35,174 nucleotides of DNA from contig JAAYVH010000265.1 in assembly GCA_012517255.1 (NCBI GenBank), positions 1 through 35,174 of the forward strand. The letters run 5' to 3'. The notes below the pieces were generated by a model, which saw only the letters and a program-made list of their open reading frames with translations, ran no database searches and was not told the DNA's origin. Shown piece after piece: positions 1 through 8,524 of this stretch. Origin of the DNA: Chthonomonadales bacterium (GTDB lineage: Bacteria; Armatimonadota; Chthonomonadetes; Chthonomonadales; CAJBBX01). Position numbers and translations under genes: made by a program. The number at the start of each line of letters is the position of its first letter. Position 1 is the stretch's first letter.

Positions 1-119
1 ACCGGGCACATGGCACCAAAGGGGTAACGGTATCACTGCAACGGCGCGCGCTATGATCCGTCATACCTTACTCAACCCCGCTTTCTTACACACCCACCGC
101 GGCCACGCCGCGTCCGAAC

Positions 120-231
120 TCGCGATGACGTGTGGGCGTGGACTGCTCGGGATCGCGTCGCTTCGCTCGCGATGACGTGTGGGCGTGGGCTGCTCGGGAT
201 CGCTTCGCTGCGATCGCGATGACGTGACGGT
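120..231. repeat. Tandem repeat, about 47-bp period, about 2.4 copies (core TCGCGATGACGTGTGGGCGTGG; minus strand reads CGTCATCGCGAGCGAAGCG...)
   Basis: TCGCGATGACGTG recurs at 120, 167 and 214 (47-bp spacing). The minus strand resembles the widespread GTCATTGCGAGCGAAGCGAAGCAATC-type dispersed bacterial repeat. Confidence 0.8.
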
Positions 232-460
232 CCGTCGTTCGCCATGGTGCCCGCGATCCAGCAGCCCGTAGGGGCGAATCAACCGCCGAACGGAACCACC
301 GCAGAGAGGAACGCAGCAGCCCGCGGTTGGTTCGCCCATATCACGCGTGACGCTGGCCGTCCGCCTGTCACGCCCCTATCGTATGCGCACAGGCCGCCGG
401 ATCATTCCTGATGGGCGGCTGAACCGCCTCGCAGTGTCACCCTTCTTCGCTGTTTGAACA

Positions 461-1870
<1,410 letters not shown>

Positions 1871-1998
1871 TCAGGTTCTGCCCATGCACTGGGATTCCGG
1901 GGCCTGAGCCCCTGTCGATCGGTACAGTACCCTCAATCGGCAACATGGCAAACGCGCGGTTCGAGAAGGCGAGCGGGAGCCTCCGCGACCAATGCACT

Positions 1999-2028
1999 TT
2001 GTGAAAGATTAGTCAAGCTAAGTAATAT
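1999..2028 (+). promoter_or_regulatory. Candidate sigma70-type promoter for the arsR-tusA-hdr operon (TTGTGA-18 bp-TAATAT)
   Basis: TTGTGA at 1999-2004 and TAATAT at 2023-2028 with an 18-bp spacer. AT-rich island immediately upstream of the ATG at 2082. Confidence 0.5.
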
Positions 2029-2030
2029 AT

Positions 2031-2057
2031 GATATTCACAATATCGCAATGTTGTGA
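2031..2057. promoter_or_regulatory. Candidate ArsR-family operator: nested AT-rich inverted repeats GATATT-CAC-AATATC (2031-2045) and TCACAA-N10-TTGTGA (2036-2057)
   Basis: Perfect 6-bp arms in both inverted repeats, located in the divergent intergenic region and overlapping the expected +1 of the candidate promoter. Confidence 0.6.
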
Positions 2058-2081
2058 TATACTGACGTTCGGAGGAAGCGC

Positions 2082-2432
2082 ATGAATGATCTATCCCCGA
2101 AGCTCATCGACATGGAGGTGCTCGAGAGAGTCGCTCCGGTGATCCGCGTGGCGGCGCATCCTTTGCGCCTGCGCATCCTGGACTACCTCGCAGTCTCAAA
2201 CGAGCCTAAGATCGTGAGTGACATCACAGAGTGTTGCGGAGCGGCTCCTTCCTTTGTGAGCCAACAGCTCCGCATCCTGAAGGATCAGGGCATCCTCCGG
2301 TGCCAGCGACGGGGCACGAACGTGTACTACACCATCGCCGACCGATCGTTGCTGCACCTGCTGGCGTGCATTCGCCACAGTCAGGGCGGGGAACAGGCGG
2401 TCGGCGCCACCATCCATCGAGGAGAGGAATGA
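2082..2432 (+). CDS. ArsR/SmtB-family winged-helix transcriptional regulator (candidate thiol/persulfide sensor)
   Basis: AAHPLRLRILDYL...SFVSQQLRILKDQGILRCQRRGTNVYYTIAD is the ArsR wHTH signature. RBS GGAGGA at 2071. Cys51/Cys52 and Cys96 present. Confidence 0.88.
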   Translation: MNDLSPKLIDMEVLERVAPVIRVAAHPLRLRILDYLAVSNEPKIVSDITECCGAAPSFVSQQLRILKDQGILRCQRRGTNVYYTIADRSLLHLLACIRHSQGGEQAVGATIHRGEE

Positions 2433-2436
2433 ACCC

Positions 2437-2685
2437 ATGTCAGATCTGAGCAACATCCAACCGGCCAAGACCGTTGATGCCCGTGCGATGGCATGCCCGG
2501 GGCCCCTGCTGGAAGCGAAGAAGGGCATCGGCGGCGTATCCGTCGGCCAGGTGCTCGAGATTCTCTCGGGCGACAAGGGAAGCCGCGAAGACATCCCGGC
2601 GTGGTGCAAGAAGACCGGCCACGAGTATCTCGGCGTCGTCGAAAAGGACGGCTACGACGCTCTCTACGTCGTTCGCAAGAAGTAG
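2437..2685 (+). CDS. TusA-family sulfur carrier (sulfurtransferase) protein
   Basis: 82 aa. CPGP motif in VDARAMACPGPLLEAKKGI; C-terminal AWCKKTGHEYLGVVEKDGYDALYVVRK fold typical of TusA/SirA/YeeD. Confidence 0.88.
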   Translation: MSDLSNIQPAKTVDARAMACPGPLLEAKKGIGGVSVGQVLEILSGDKGSREDIPAWCKKTGHEYLGVVEKDGYDALYVVRKK

Positions 2686-2695
2686 CGCAACCGCC

Positions 2696-3103
2696 ATGCG
2701 GTCCGAAGACGACCTCAAGATCCTGATCATCACTACGTTGATCAGCTCCTATCCGGGAGCCAACACCGTCGGGCAGGCCCGGCTGCAGTACTCGCCGGGC
2801 ACCTACATCATTCGGGTGCCGGATCCGGTGATGTTCCCCGACGACTTCTACATTCAGAGCCTGAAGAAGGGCATAGACGGCATCATCGTCATGAGCTCGG
2901 GCTCCGACTGCCCCTACGAAGGCGCCTACGCCCGTCTCTCCGCGCGTATCTCGCGCGTGTACGGCCGCATGAAGGAGCTCGGCATCCCGACCAACCGGCT
3001 GAAGCTGACGACGGTCTGCACGGTCTGCAAAGCAGCCTTTCTCAAGGAGATACGCGAGATGCAGCAGGCCGTGCTCAGCGACGCCGCGGCGGCTGCCGCG
3101 TGA
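2696..3103 (+). CDS. MvhD/FlpD-like (hydrogenase iron-sulfur subunit delta domain) protein with most canonical cysteines replaced
   Basis: ATG at 2696 (MRSEDDLKILIITTLISSYPGANTVGQARLQYSPGTYIIRVPDPVMFPDDFYIQSLKKGIDGIIVMSSGSDCPYEGAYARLSARI...) resembles the MvhD pattern (CNWCSYAGAD..RLQYPPNIRIIRVMCSGR...GADGV..GCHPGDCHY). The longer ORF from 2474 overlaps tusA out of frame and is not the likely start. Confidence 0.65.
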   Translation: MRSEDDLKILIITTLISSYPGANTVGQARLQYSPGTYIIRVPDPVMFPDDFYIQSLKKGIDGIIVMSSGSDCPYEGAYARLSARISRVYGRMKELGIPTNRLKLTTVCTVCKAAFLKEIREMQQAVLSDAAAAAA

Positions 3104-3117
3104 TGGGAGGGGTAACC

Positions 3118-4449
3118 ATGGATCCTGAGAACGGGCGTCTTCAAGCCGACGTTCTTGTCGTTGGAGCCGGAATCGCCGGGCTTCAGGCCTCGCTGGATCT
3201 GGCCGATCAGGGCTATTCGGTTGCCCTGGTCGAGCGGCAACCCAGCATCGGCGGCACCATGATCAACCTGAGCAAGGTGTTCCCGACTCTGGACTGCGCA
3301 AGCTGCATCACCACGCCGCGCATGGCCTCGGCGGCCCATCACCCGAACATTGACCTCTTCACGATGACCGAGGTTCAGGCCATTTCGCGAACCGACGACG
3401 GCTTCGAGGCGAGTCTGGTCAAGAAGCCGCGGTTCATCGAGGAGGACCAGTGCATTGGGTGCCGACGATGCGAGGAAGCATGCAGCGTGTTCGTGCCGGA
3501 CGAGTACGATCACGGCCTCGGCGCGCGCAAGGCGATCTCGATACCATTTACCAACGCCATTCCTCAGTATCCGGTTCTCGACGAGGAGGCGTGCATGCTG
3601 TGCGGCGCCTGCGCCAAGGCGTGTCCCACCCAGTGCATCAACTTCGTTCAGGAGCCCAGGAGCATCGCGGTTGAGGCCAAGGCGGTGATCGTGACGACCT
3701 GCTTCGACCTGACGCCCATGGACGCCAAGAAGGAGTATGGCGGCGGGATCTATCCCAATGTGCTGTCGCCACTCCAGATGGAGCGGCTGCTGGCGCCTCA
3801 CGGTCCCTACGGCGCCGTTCTGCGCCCGTCCGACGGCAAGACGCCCGACTCCATCGCCTACGTGCAATGCGCAGGATCGCGCGACCTCAGCCTGGGCGTT
3901 CCCTATTGTTCTCGCGTCTGCTGCATGTATGCGATCAAGCAGGCCATGCTGCTGTCTGGTTCACTGCCCATCGCCGACATCACCATCTACTACATGGACA
4001 TCCGGGCGTTCGGCAAGGGCTACGAGCAGTTCTACCAGAACGCCAGGGCCATGGGCATCAACTTCGTCAAGGCCAAGGTGGCCCGCATTCGCGAGGACGA
4101 GGATCACAACCTGTTGCTGCGCATCGAGCGACAGGACACGGGCGAAGGACCGGAAGAGGTCCAGCACGATCTAGTCGTCCTTTCGCTCGGCATGGTTCCC
4201 GCATGGAAGCCCACCCCCGACGGCATGATCCCGCTGCAGGCTGACGGCGACGGATTCCTGAGGCTACCTCAGTCGCCGCTCTGGCCTAACCTCACCACGA
4301 TGGACGGGGTCTTCGCTGCGGGCGTCGCAACGGGTCCGAAGGACATCGTGGATGCCATCACCGACGCGGGCGCCGCAGCCATGGCGGCCGCCAACTACGT
4401 CGAGCGCGCACGGCGGAGCGCGCCGGCGCTCGCAGGAGCCACGCGATGA
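3118..4449 (+). CDS. HdrA/QmoA-like FAD and Fe-S oxidoreductase
   Basis: VLVVGAGIAGLQASLDLADQGYSVALVERQPSIGGTMINLSKVFPTLDCASCITTPRM, plus CIGCRRCEEAC and CMLCGACAKACPTQCINF. ATG at 3118 preceded by GGGAGGGG; the upstream in-frame GTG at 3100 is also possible. Confidence 0.85.
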   Translation: MDPENGRLQADVLVVGAGIAGLQASLDLADQGYSVALVERQPSIGGTMINLSKVFPTLDCASCITTPRMASAAHHPNIDLFTMTEVQAISRTDDGFEASLVKKPRFIEEDQCIGCRRCEEACSVFVPDEYDHGLGARKAISIPFTNAIPQYPVLDEEACMLCGACAKACPTQCINFVQEPRSIAVEAKAVIVTTCFDLTPMDAKKEYGGGIYPNVLSPLQMERLLAPHGPYGAVLRPSDGKTPDSIAYVQCAGSRDLSLGVPYCSRVCCMYAIKQAMLLSGSLPIADITIYYMDIRAFGKGYEQFYQNARAMGINFVKAKVARIREDEDHNLLLRIERQDTGEGPEEVQHDLVVLSLGMVPAWKPTPDGMIPLQADGDGFLRLPQSPLWPNLTTMDGVFAAGVATGPKDIVDAITDAGAAAMAAANYVERARRSAPALAGATR

Positions 4450-6335
4450 GCGATATCAACGCAGTGCCTCGCACGGACAAAGCAGCGGCAGACGACGTTC
4501 GTGTCGGCGTGTATGTCTGCCATTGCGGCGGCAATATCTCGGACGTCGTGGATACGGCCGCCGTTGCCGACGCGCTGTCGCACCATCCTGATGTGGCCAT
4601 CGCGCGCGACTATGTGTTCATGTGCTCGGATCCCGGCCAGAGCCTCATCGTGGACGACATCAAAGCCGGCAAGATCAACAGGGTAGTGGTCGCCGCCTGT
4701 TCGCCATCGCTCCACGAGCTGACCTTCCGAAAGGCTCTCGAGCGGGCGGGGCTCAACCCTTACCTCTATGAGCATGTGAACATCCGGGAGCAGACGAGCT
4801 GGGTGCATAAGGGCGACCATGAACGGGCCACGCGGAAAGCCATTCGCCTCACGGCGGCAGGCGTGGAGAAGGTCGCCCGGCAGGATCCCCTCGAGTCCAT
4901 CGCCGTTGATGTCGTCCCCCATGTCGTCGTCATCGGCGGGGGCATTGCAGGGATGAGCGCCGCGGTCGCCCTCGCCGAGCGCGGCATCGGAGTGACGCTC
5001 ATCGAGGCATCCGACCGCCTCGGCGGACGCGTTGCGGAGCTTCCCAGCGTCTACCCAACCGAGCAGACCGGCGAGGACCTGATTCGCGAGCTGCGTGACC
5101 ATCTGTTCGTCGAGCCGCTCATCGAAGTCCGTCTCCGGTCACGTGTCACCGCCATGGAAGGACATGTCGGCAAGTTCCGGCTGCTCGTGACAGACGCCGA
5201 CGGCGCGAGCGCCGAAGTGCGAGCTGGAGCCATCATCCTCGCGACAGGCTTCGATCACTATCGGCCGGCAGACGGTGAACTCGGCTACGGGACGTCGCCG
5301 TCTGTCATGACGCTGCCCGAGTTCCTTGGCGTCCTGCGGGATGGCAGCTTGGCGAACGGCGAGCTGCGGATCGGACAGAAGACCGTCAAGAGCATCGCGT
5401 TCATCCATTGCGTCGGGTCCCGGCAGATAGAGGGCGTCCATGCGCCGCAGGCTGACGGCAAAGTGAACGACTACTGCTCGCGCGTGTGCTGCACGGCCAC
5501 GCTCCACGCCATTCGGGAGGTGCAGAGGCGCTGCCCCGACATAGCCATCTACGACCTGCACAAGGACATTCGGACCTACGGCCGTGGGCACGAGGACCTC
5601 TACCTTCAGGCCTCCCGCGACGGCGCGCTCTTCTTCCGATACCCCGACGAGGAGCCGCCGGTCGTGGCCGATCGCAGCGGCGCTGCCGTCGTGACGACGA
5701 AGGACGTCCTGACCTGGGGCGAAGAGCTGGAGATACCGGCCGACCTCGTCGTACTGGCGACGGGCATGCAGCCGCGGGACATCTCGGACCTCATTGCCAT
5801 GCGCAAGTTGCCCGTAGGGGCGGACCGCTTCCTCCAGGAAGTGCATCCCAAGCTCAGACCCGTCGAGATGGCCGTCAACGGCGTGGTGCTGGCTGGCGCG
5901 TGTCAGGGGCCGGTGGACATCGGCGAGGCCTGCGCTGCGGCTCAGACTGCCGCCGCGAAGGCCGCGATCCTCCTGTCCAAGCCGGTCATAGAGCTGGATC
6001 CCTTCGTGGCGCACGTTCAGGAAGACCTCTGTGATGGCTGCGAGCTGTGCCTGGCGGAGTGCGAGTACCAGGGCGCGCTGACCATGGTCGAGGTTCAGAA
6101 CGACGGCGGCTCCGTGCGGCGGGCGAGGGTGAATCCTGCGCTCTGCGCAGGCTGCGGCGCATGTGCCGCGGTATGCCCCCCGCGAGCGATCAACGTGGCG
6201 GGATGGACCCTCGACCAGTTCGATGCCATGGTGGACGCCATCGTAGCCGAGGATGTCGAGAGCCTCGCGCGATCGGAGCGACGCGCTCGGTCTTTCGCTC
6301 CGCTGGCCGTCACCATTGGAGAGGCAAGCAGATGA
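4446..6335 (+). CDS. HdrA/QmoB-like FAD and Fe-S oxidoreductase with HdrA N-terminal domain and C-terminal 2[4Fe-4S] ferredoxin domain
   Basis: VGVYVCHCGGNISDVVD, YVFMCSDPGQSLI, VVVAACSPSLHELTF, VVVIGGGIAGMSAAVALAERG, CDGCELCLAECEYQ and CAGCGACAAVCPPRAI. 4-bp ATGA overlap with the upstream gene. Confidence 0.88.
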   Translation: MSDINAVPRTDKAAADDVRVGVYVCHCGGNISDVVDTAAVADALSHHPDVAIARDYVFMCSDPGQSLIVDDIKAGKINRVVVAACSPSLHELTFRKALERAGLNPYLYEHVNIREQTSWVHKGDHERATRKAIRLTAAGVEKVARQDPLESIAVDVVPHVVVIGGGIAGMSAAVALAERGIGVTLIEASDRLGGRVAELPSVYPTEQTGEDLIRELRDHLFVEPLIEVRLRSRVTAMEGHVGKFRLLVTDADGASAEVRAGAIILATGFDHYRPADGELGYGTSPSVMTLPEFLGVLRDGSLANGELRIGQKTVKSIAFIHCVGSRQIEGVHAPQADGKVNDYCSRVCCTATLHAIREVQRRCPDIAIYDLHKDIRTYGRGHEDLYLQASRDGALFFRYPDEEPPVVADRSGAAVVTTKDVLTWGEELEIPADLVVLATGMQPRDISDLIAMRKLPVGADRFLQEVHPKLRPVEMAVNGVVLAGACQGPVDIGEACAAAQTAAAKAAILLSKPVIELDPFVAHVQEDLCDGCELCLAECEYQGALTMVEVQNDGGSVRRARVNPALCAGCGACAAVCPPRAINVAGWTLDQFDAMVDAIVAEDVESLARSERRARSFAPLAVTIGEASR

Positions 6336-6628
6336 GTGAAGACACCGCTGCCCGGAAGGGCAACTACGCGGCCGAGCAGATCAAGGCCGCACGCGCCCGC
6401 CGCGGACCAGCCGATCCGGTGCGAGCCGAAGCGTACAAGCGCGATAGGGAGAAGCAGAACGCGATCCTGAAGGCCATCGCCGATGAAGCCCGGACCGTCC
6501 CCGAGATCGCTGAGGCCACCGGGCTGACCACGACCGAGGTCATGTGGTGGGTCACAGCGCTGCGCAAGTACGGCAAGGTCCAGGATGACGGCAAGCGCGA
6601 CGACTACGTCGCCTACCGGCGGAAGTGA
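6332..6628 (+). CDS. Small winged-helix / HTH-like protein embedded in the hdr/qmo operon
   Basis: MSEDTAARKGNYAAEQ...ILKAIADEARTVPEIAEATGLTTTEVMWWVTALRKYGKVQDDGKRDDYVAYRRK. ATGA overlap with the upstream gene. Confidence 0.7.
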   Translation: MSEDTAARKGNYAAEQIKAARARRGPADPVRAEAYKRDREKQNAILKAIADEARTVPEIAEATGLTTTEVMWWVTALRKYGKVQDDGKRDDYVAYRRK

Positions 6629-6639
6629 GGAATCGAGCG

Positions 6640-7755
6640 ATGGCCATAACAGTCGACGCGCGGCTGCTCAAAGACATCAAGCGGCATGGCGCATTTGACG
6701 TCTCCGCCTGCTTCCATTGCGGCAACTGCACCGCGGTATGCCCGCTCTCCGATGAGCACGGCAACTTTCCCCGCAGGATCATCCGCCTCGGACAGATCGG
6801 CGACCGCGAGAGGCTGCTGGACAGTCCGGAAGCATGGCTCTGCTACTACTGCGGCGAGTGCTCCGACACCTGTCCTCGCGAGGCCGAACCCGGCGAGTAC
6901 ATGGCAGCGGTACGCCGGTACGCCATCGCCTCTGCCGAGCCCACGGGGCTGGCGCGCTGGGCCTACGGCAGTACCCTGGGTCTGCTGGCGATCACCGCGC
7001 TGTTCGGGGCGATCCTCGGAGCGTTTCTGGTTGGTGTTCGCCCCCCCAGCGAGGTGCAGCACGTGCTCTTCCGCATGGTCTCCTACGGCGCCGTGCACTC
7101 CGTAGGCATTGCGGTGATGGTCCTCACGGTCCTCAGCATGGCTGTGAGCGTCACCAGGGTCCTCAGGCGGTTTCTGAAGGGCGCAGGGCCGCAACCCATT
7201 GCTGCATATGCGCGCGCCGCACGGGCAACCCTCGTCGAACTCGCCACCATGAAGCGGCATCGGGATGAGACGCCTACGCCGAACGAACCGTGGTACCGAA
7301 ATGCCGCATCGGTCCACCTGGCGATTCTCTGGGGATTCCTCGGCCTGCTGGCAGCGACGATACTCGACTACATCTTCATCGCGCTTCTGCCTCTGGGCAT
7401 CACCACCTTCTGGCCAGCGCGGATTATCGGCACGATCAGCGGCGTTGTCATGATGGCCGGCGTGACGGCCGCCATCGTCCGGCGTCTGGCGAAGGTTGAG
7501 AAGAACGTCGCGCGAACCGATCCCATGGACTGGTGGCTGCTCTGGGTGCTCTGGATACTGGGGATCACCGGATTCTGGCTGGAAGTCGCCGTTACGCTCA
7601 GAGCCTCCAATGCGCTCAGTGTTATCGTCCTGCTGGTCCACGCGGCCCTCGCCATGGAGCTGATCCTCCTGACCACCTTCACCAAGTTCGCCCATGTGAT
7701 ATACAGGCCTCTGGCGTTGTTCGCCTACTTCGTACGCCGGGGAACGGCCAGTTGA
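6640..7755 (+). CDS. QmoC-like protein: HdrC-type 2[4Fe-4S] domain fused to a multi-TM cytochrome b (HdrE/NarI-like) domain
   Basis: CFHCGNCTAVCPL and CYYCGECSDTCPREAEPGEYM, followed by about six hydrophobic segments with His residues (VHSVGIAVMVL, SVHLAILWGF, VLLVHAALAMELI, KFAHVIYRPL). ATG at 6640 after GTGAGG; GTG at 6625 is an alternative start. Confidence 0.85.
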   Translation: MAITVDARLLKDIKRHGAFDVSACFHCGNCTAVCPLSDEHGNFPRRIIRLGQIGDRERLLDSPEAWLCYYCGECSDTCPREAEPGEYMAAVRRYAIASAEPTGLARWAYGSTLGLLAITALFGAILGAFLVGVRPPSEVQHVLFRMVSYGAVHSVGIAVMVLTVLSMAVSVTRVLRRFLKGAGPQPIAAYARAARATLVELATMKRHRDETPTPNEPWYRNAASVHLAILWGFLGLLAATILDYIFIALLPLGITTFWPARIIGTISGVVMMAGVTAAIVRRLAKVEKNVARTDPMDWWLLWVLWILGITGFWLEVAVTLRASNALSVIVLLVHAALAMELILLTTFTKFAHVIYRPLALFAYFVRRGTAS

Positions 7756-7831
7756 GGAGCCTCGGGCAGCGGTTGACCGATAGATCGAACCGCCCAGCCG
7801 GGAACGCCCACTCACTAACAAGGACACGATT

Positions 7832-8407
7832 ATGACCAGTGACACGCAAACCACAACCGTAGACCAGCTAGCTCAACGGGTCGCCGAACTCCAGAGCCAG
7901 CTCGACGAGCTGCGCGAATCCTCGCTGCCCCAGGACAAGCTGTCCATGGTGGTCTTCAGCGGCGACCTCGACCGGCAGCTCGCCGCCTTCATCATCGCCA
8001 CAGGCGCTGCCGCCATGTTCGAAGAGGTCGTCATGTTCTTCACCTTCTGGGCGACGCCGGCGCTCAGAGACCCCGCCAAGAGGCCAGGCCCGAAGGACAT
8101 GATGGCGAAGATGTTCGGGTGGATGCTCCCGAAAGGCGCCGGAAGCCTGAAGCTCTCCAAGATGCACATGGCCGGTATGGGCACCGGCATGATGAAGGGC
8201 CTCATGAAGAAGAAGGGGGTGATGTCCCTCGAGCAGCTCATGCGGCAGGCCGCCGAATCCGGCGTCAAGATCTACGTTTGCCAGATGAGCATGGAGCTCA
8301 TGGGCTTCAGCACCGACGAGCTCATAGACTACCCTGACCTCAAAGTCGCGGGCGTCGCGAAGTTCCTGGCCGAAGCCGGAACGAGCAAGACCACGCTGTT
8401 CATCTAG
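7832..8407 (+). CDS. DsrE/DsrF-like family protein (DsrE2-like, peroxiredoxin-annotated family)
   Basis: KLSMVVFSGDLDRQLAAFIIATGAAAMFEEVVMFFTFWATPALRD...VKIYVCQMSMELMGFSTDELIDYPDLKVAGVAKFLAEA. DsrE2 hallmark pattern with a single conserved Cys. Confidence 0.85.
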   Translation: MTSDTQTTTVDQLAQRVAELQSQLDELRESSLPQDKLSMVVFSGDLDRQLAAFIIATGAAAMFEEVVMFFTFWATPALRDPAKRPGPKDMMAKMFGWMLPKGAGSLKLSKMHMAGMGTGMMKGLMKKKGVMSLEQLMRQAAESGVKIYVCQMSMELMGFSTDELIDYPDLKVAGVAKFLAEAGTSKTTLFI

Positions 8408-8524
8408 CAGCCGCACTCCTGCCTCTGTCAGACGTCGGTGACGCGCGTCTGAAGGGCAGCTCGTACGCGAAGGGGGCGCCGGCACAGCGCCCGATCACTC
8501 AGTCCAAGGAGGACACCAACCAGA

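Noticed and set aside
120-231. CRISPR-like array
   Set aside because: Only about 2.4 contiguous tandem units with no unique spacers and no cas genes in the window.
61-339. Short minus-strand ORF (92 aa, ...TRHRERSDAIPSSPRPHVIASSDA...)
   Set aside because: This is the translation of the 47-bp dispersed repeat, a familiar source of spurious ORFs.
6613-7854. Minus-strand ORF (413 aa) opposite the qmoC-like gene
   Set aside because: The plus strand has clear HdrC motifs and TM helices in this frame; the minus ORF is low-complexity shadow.
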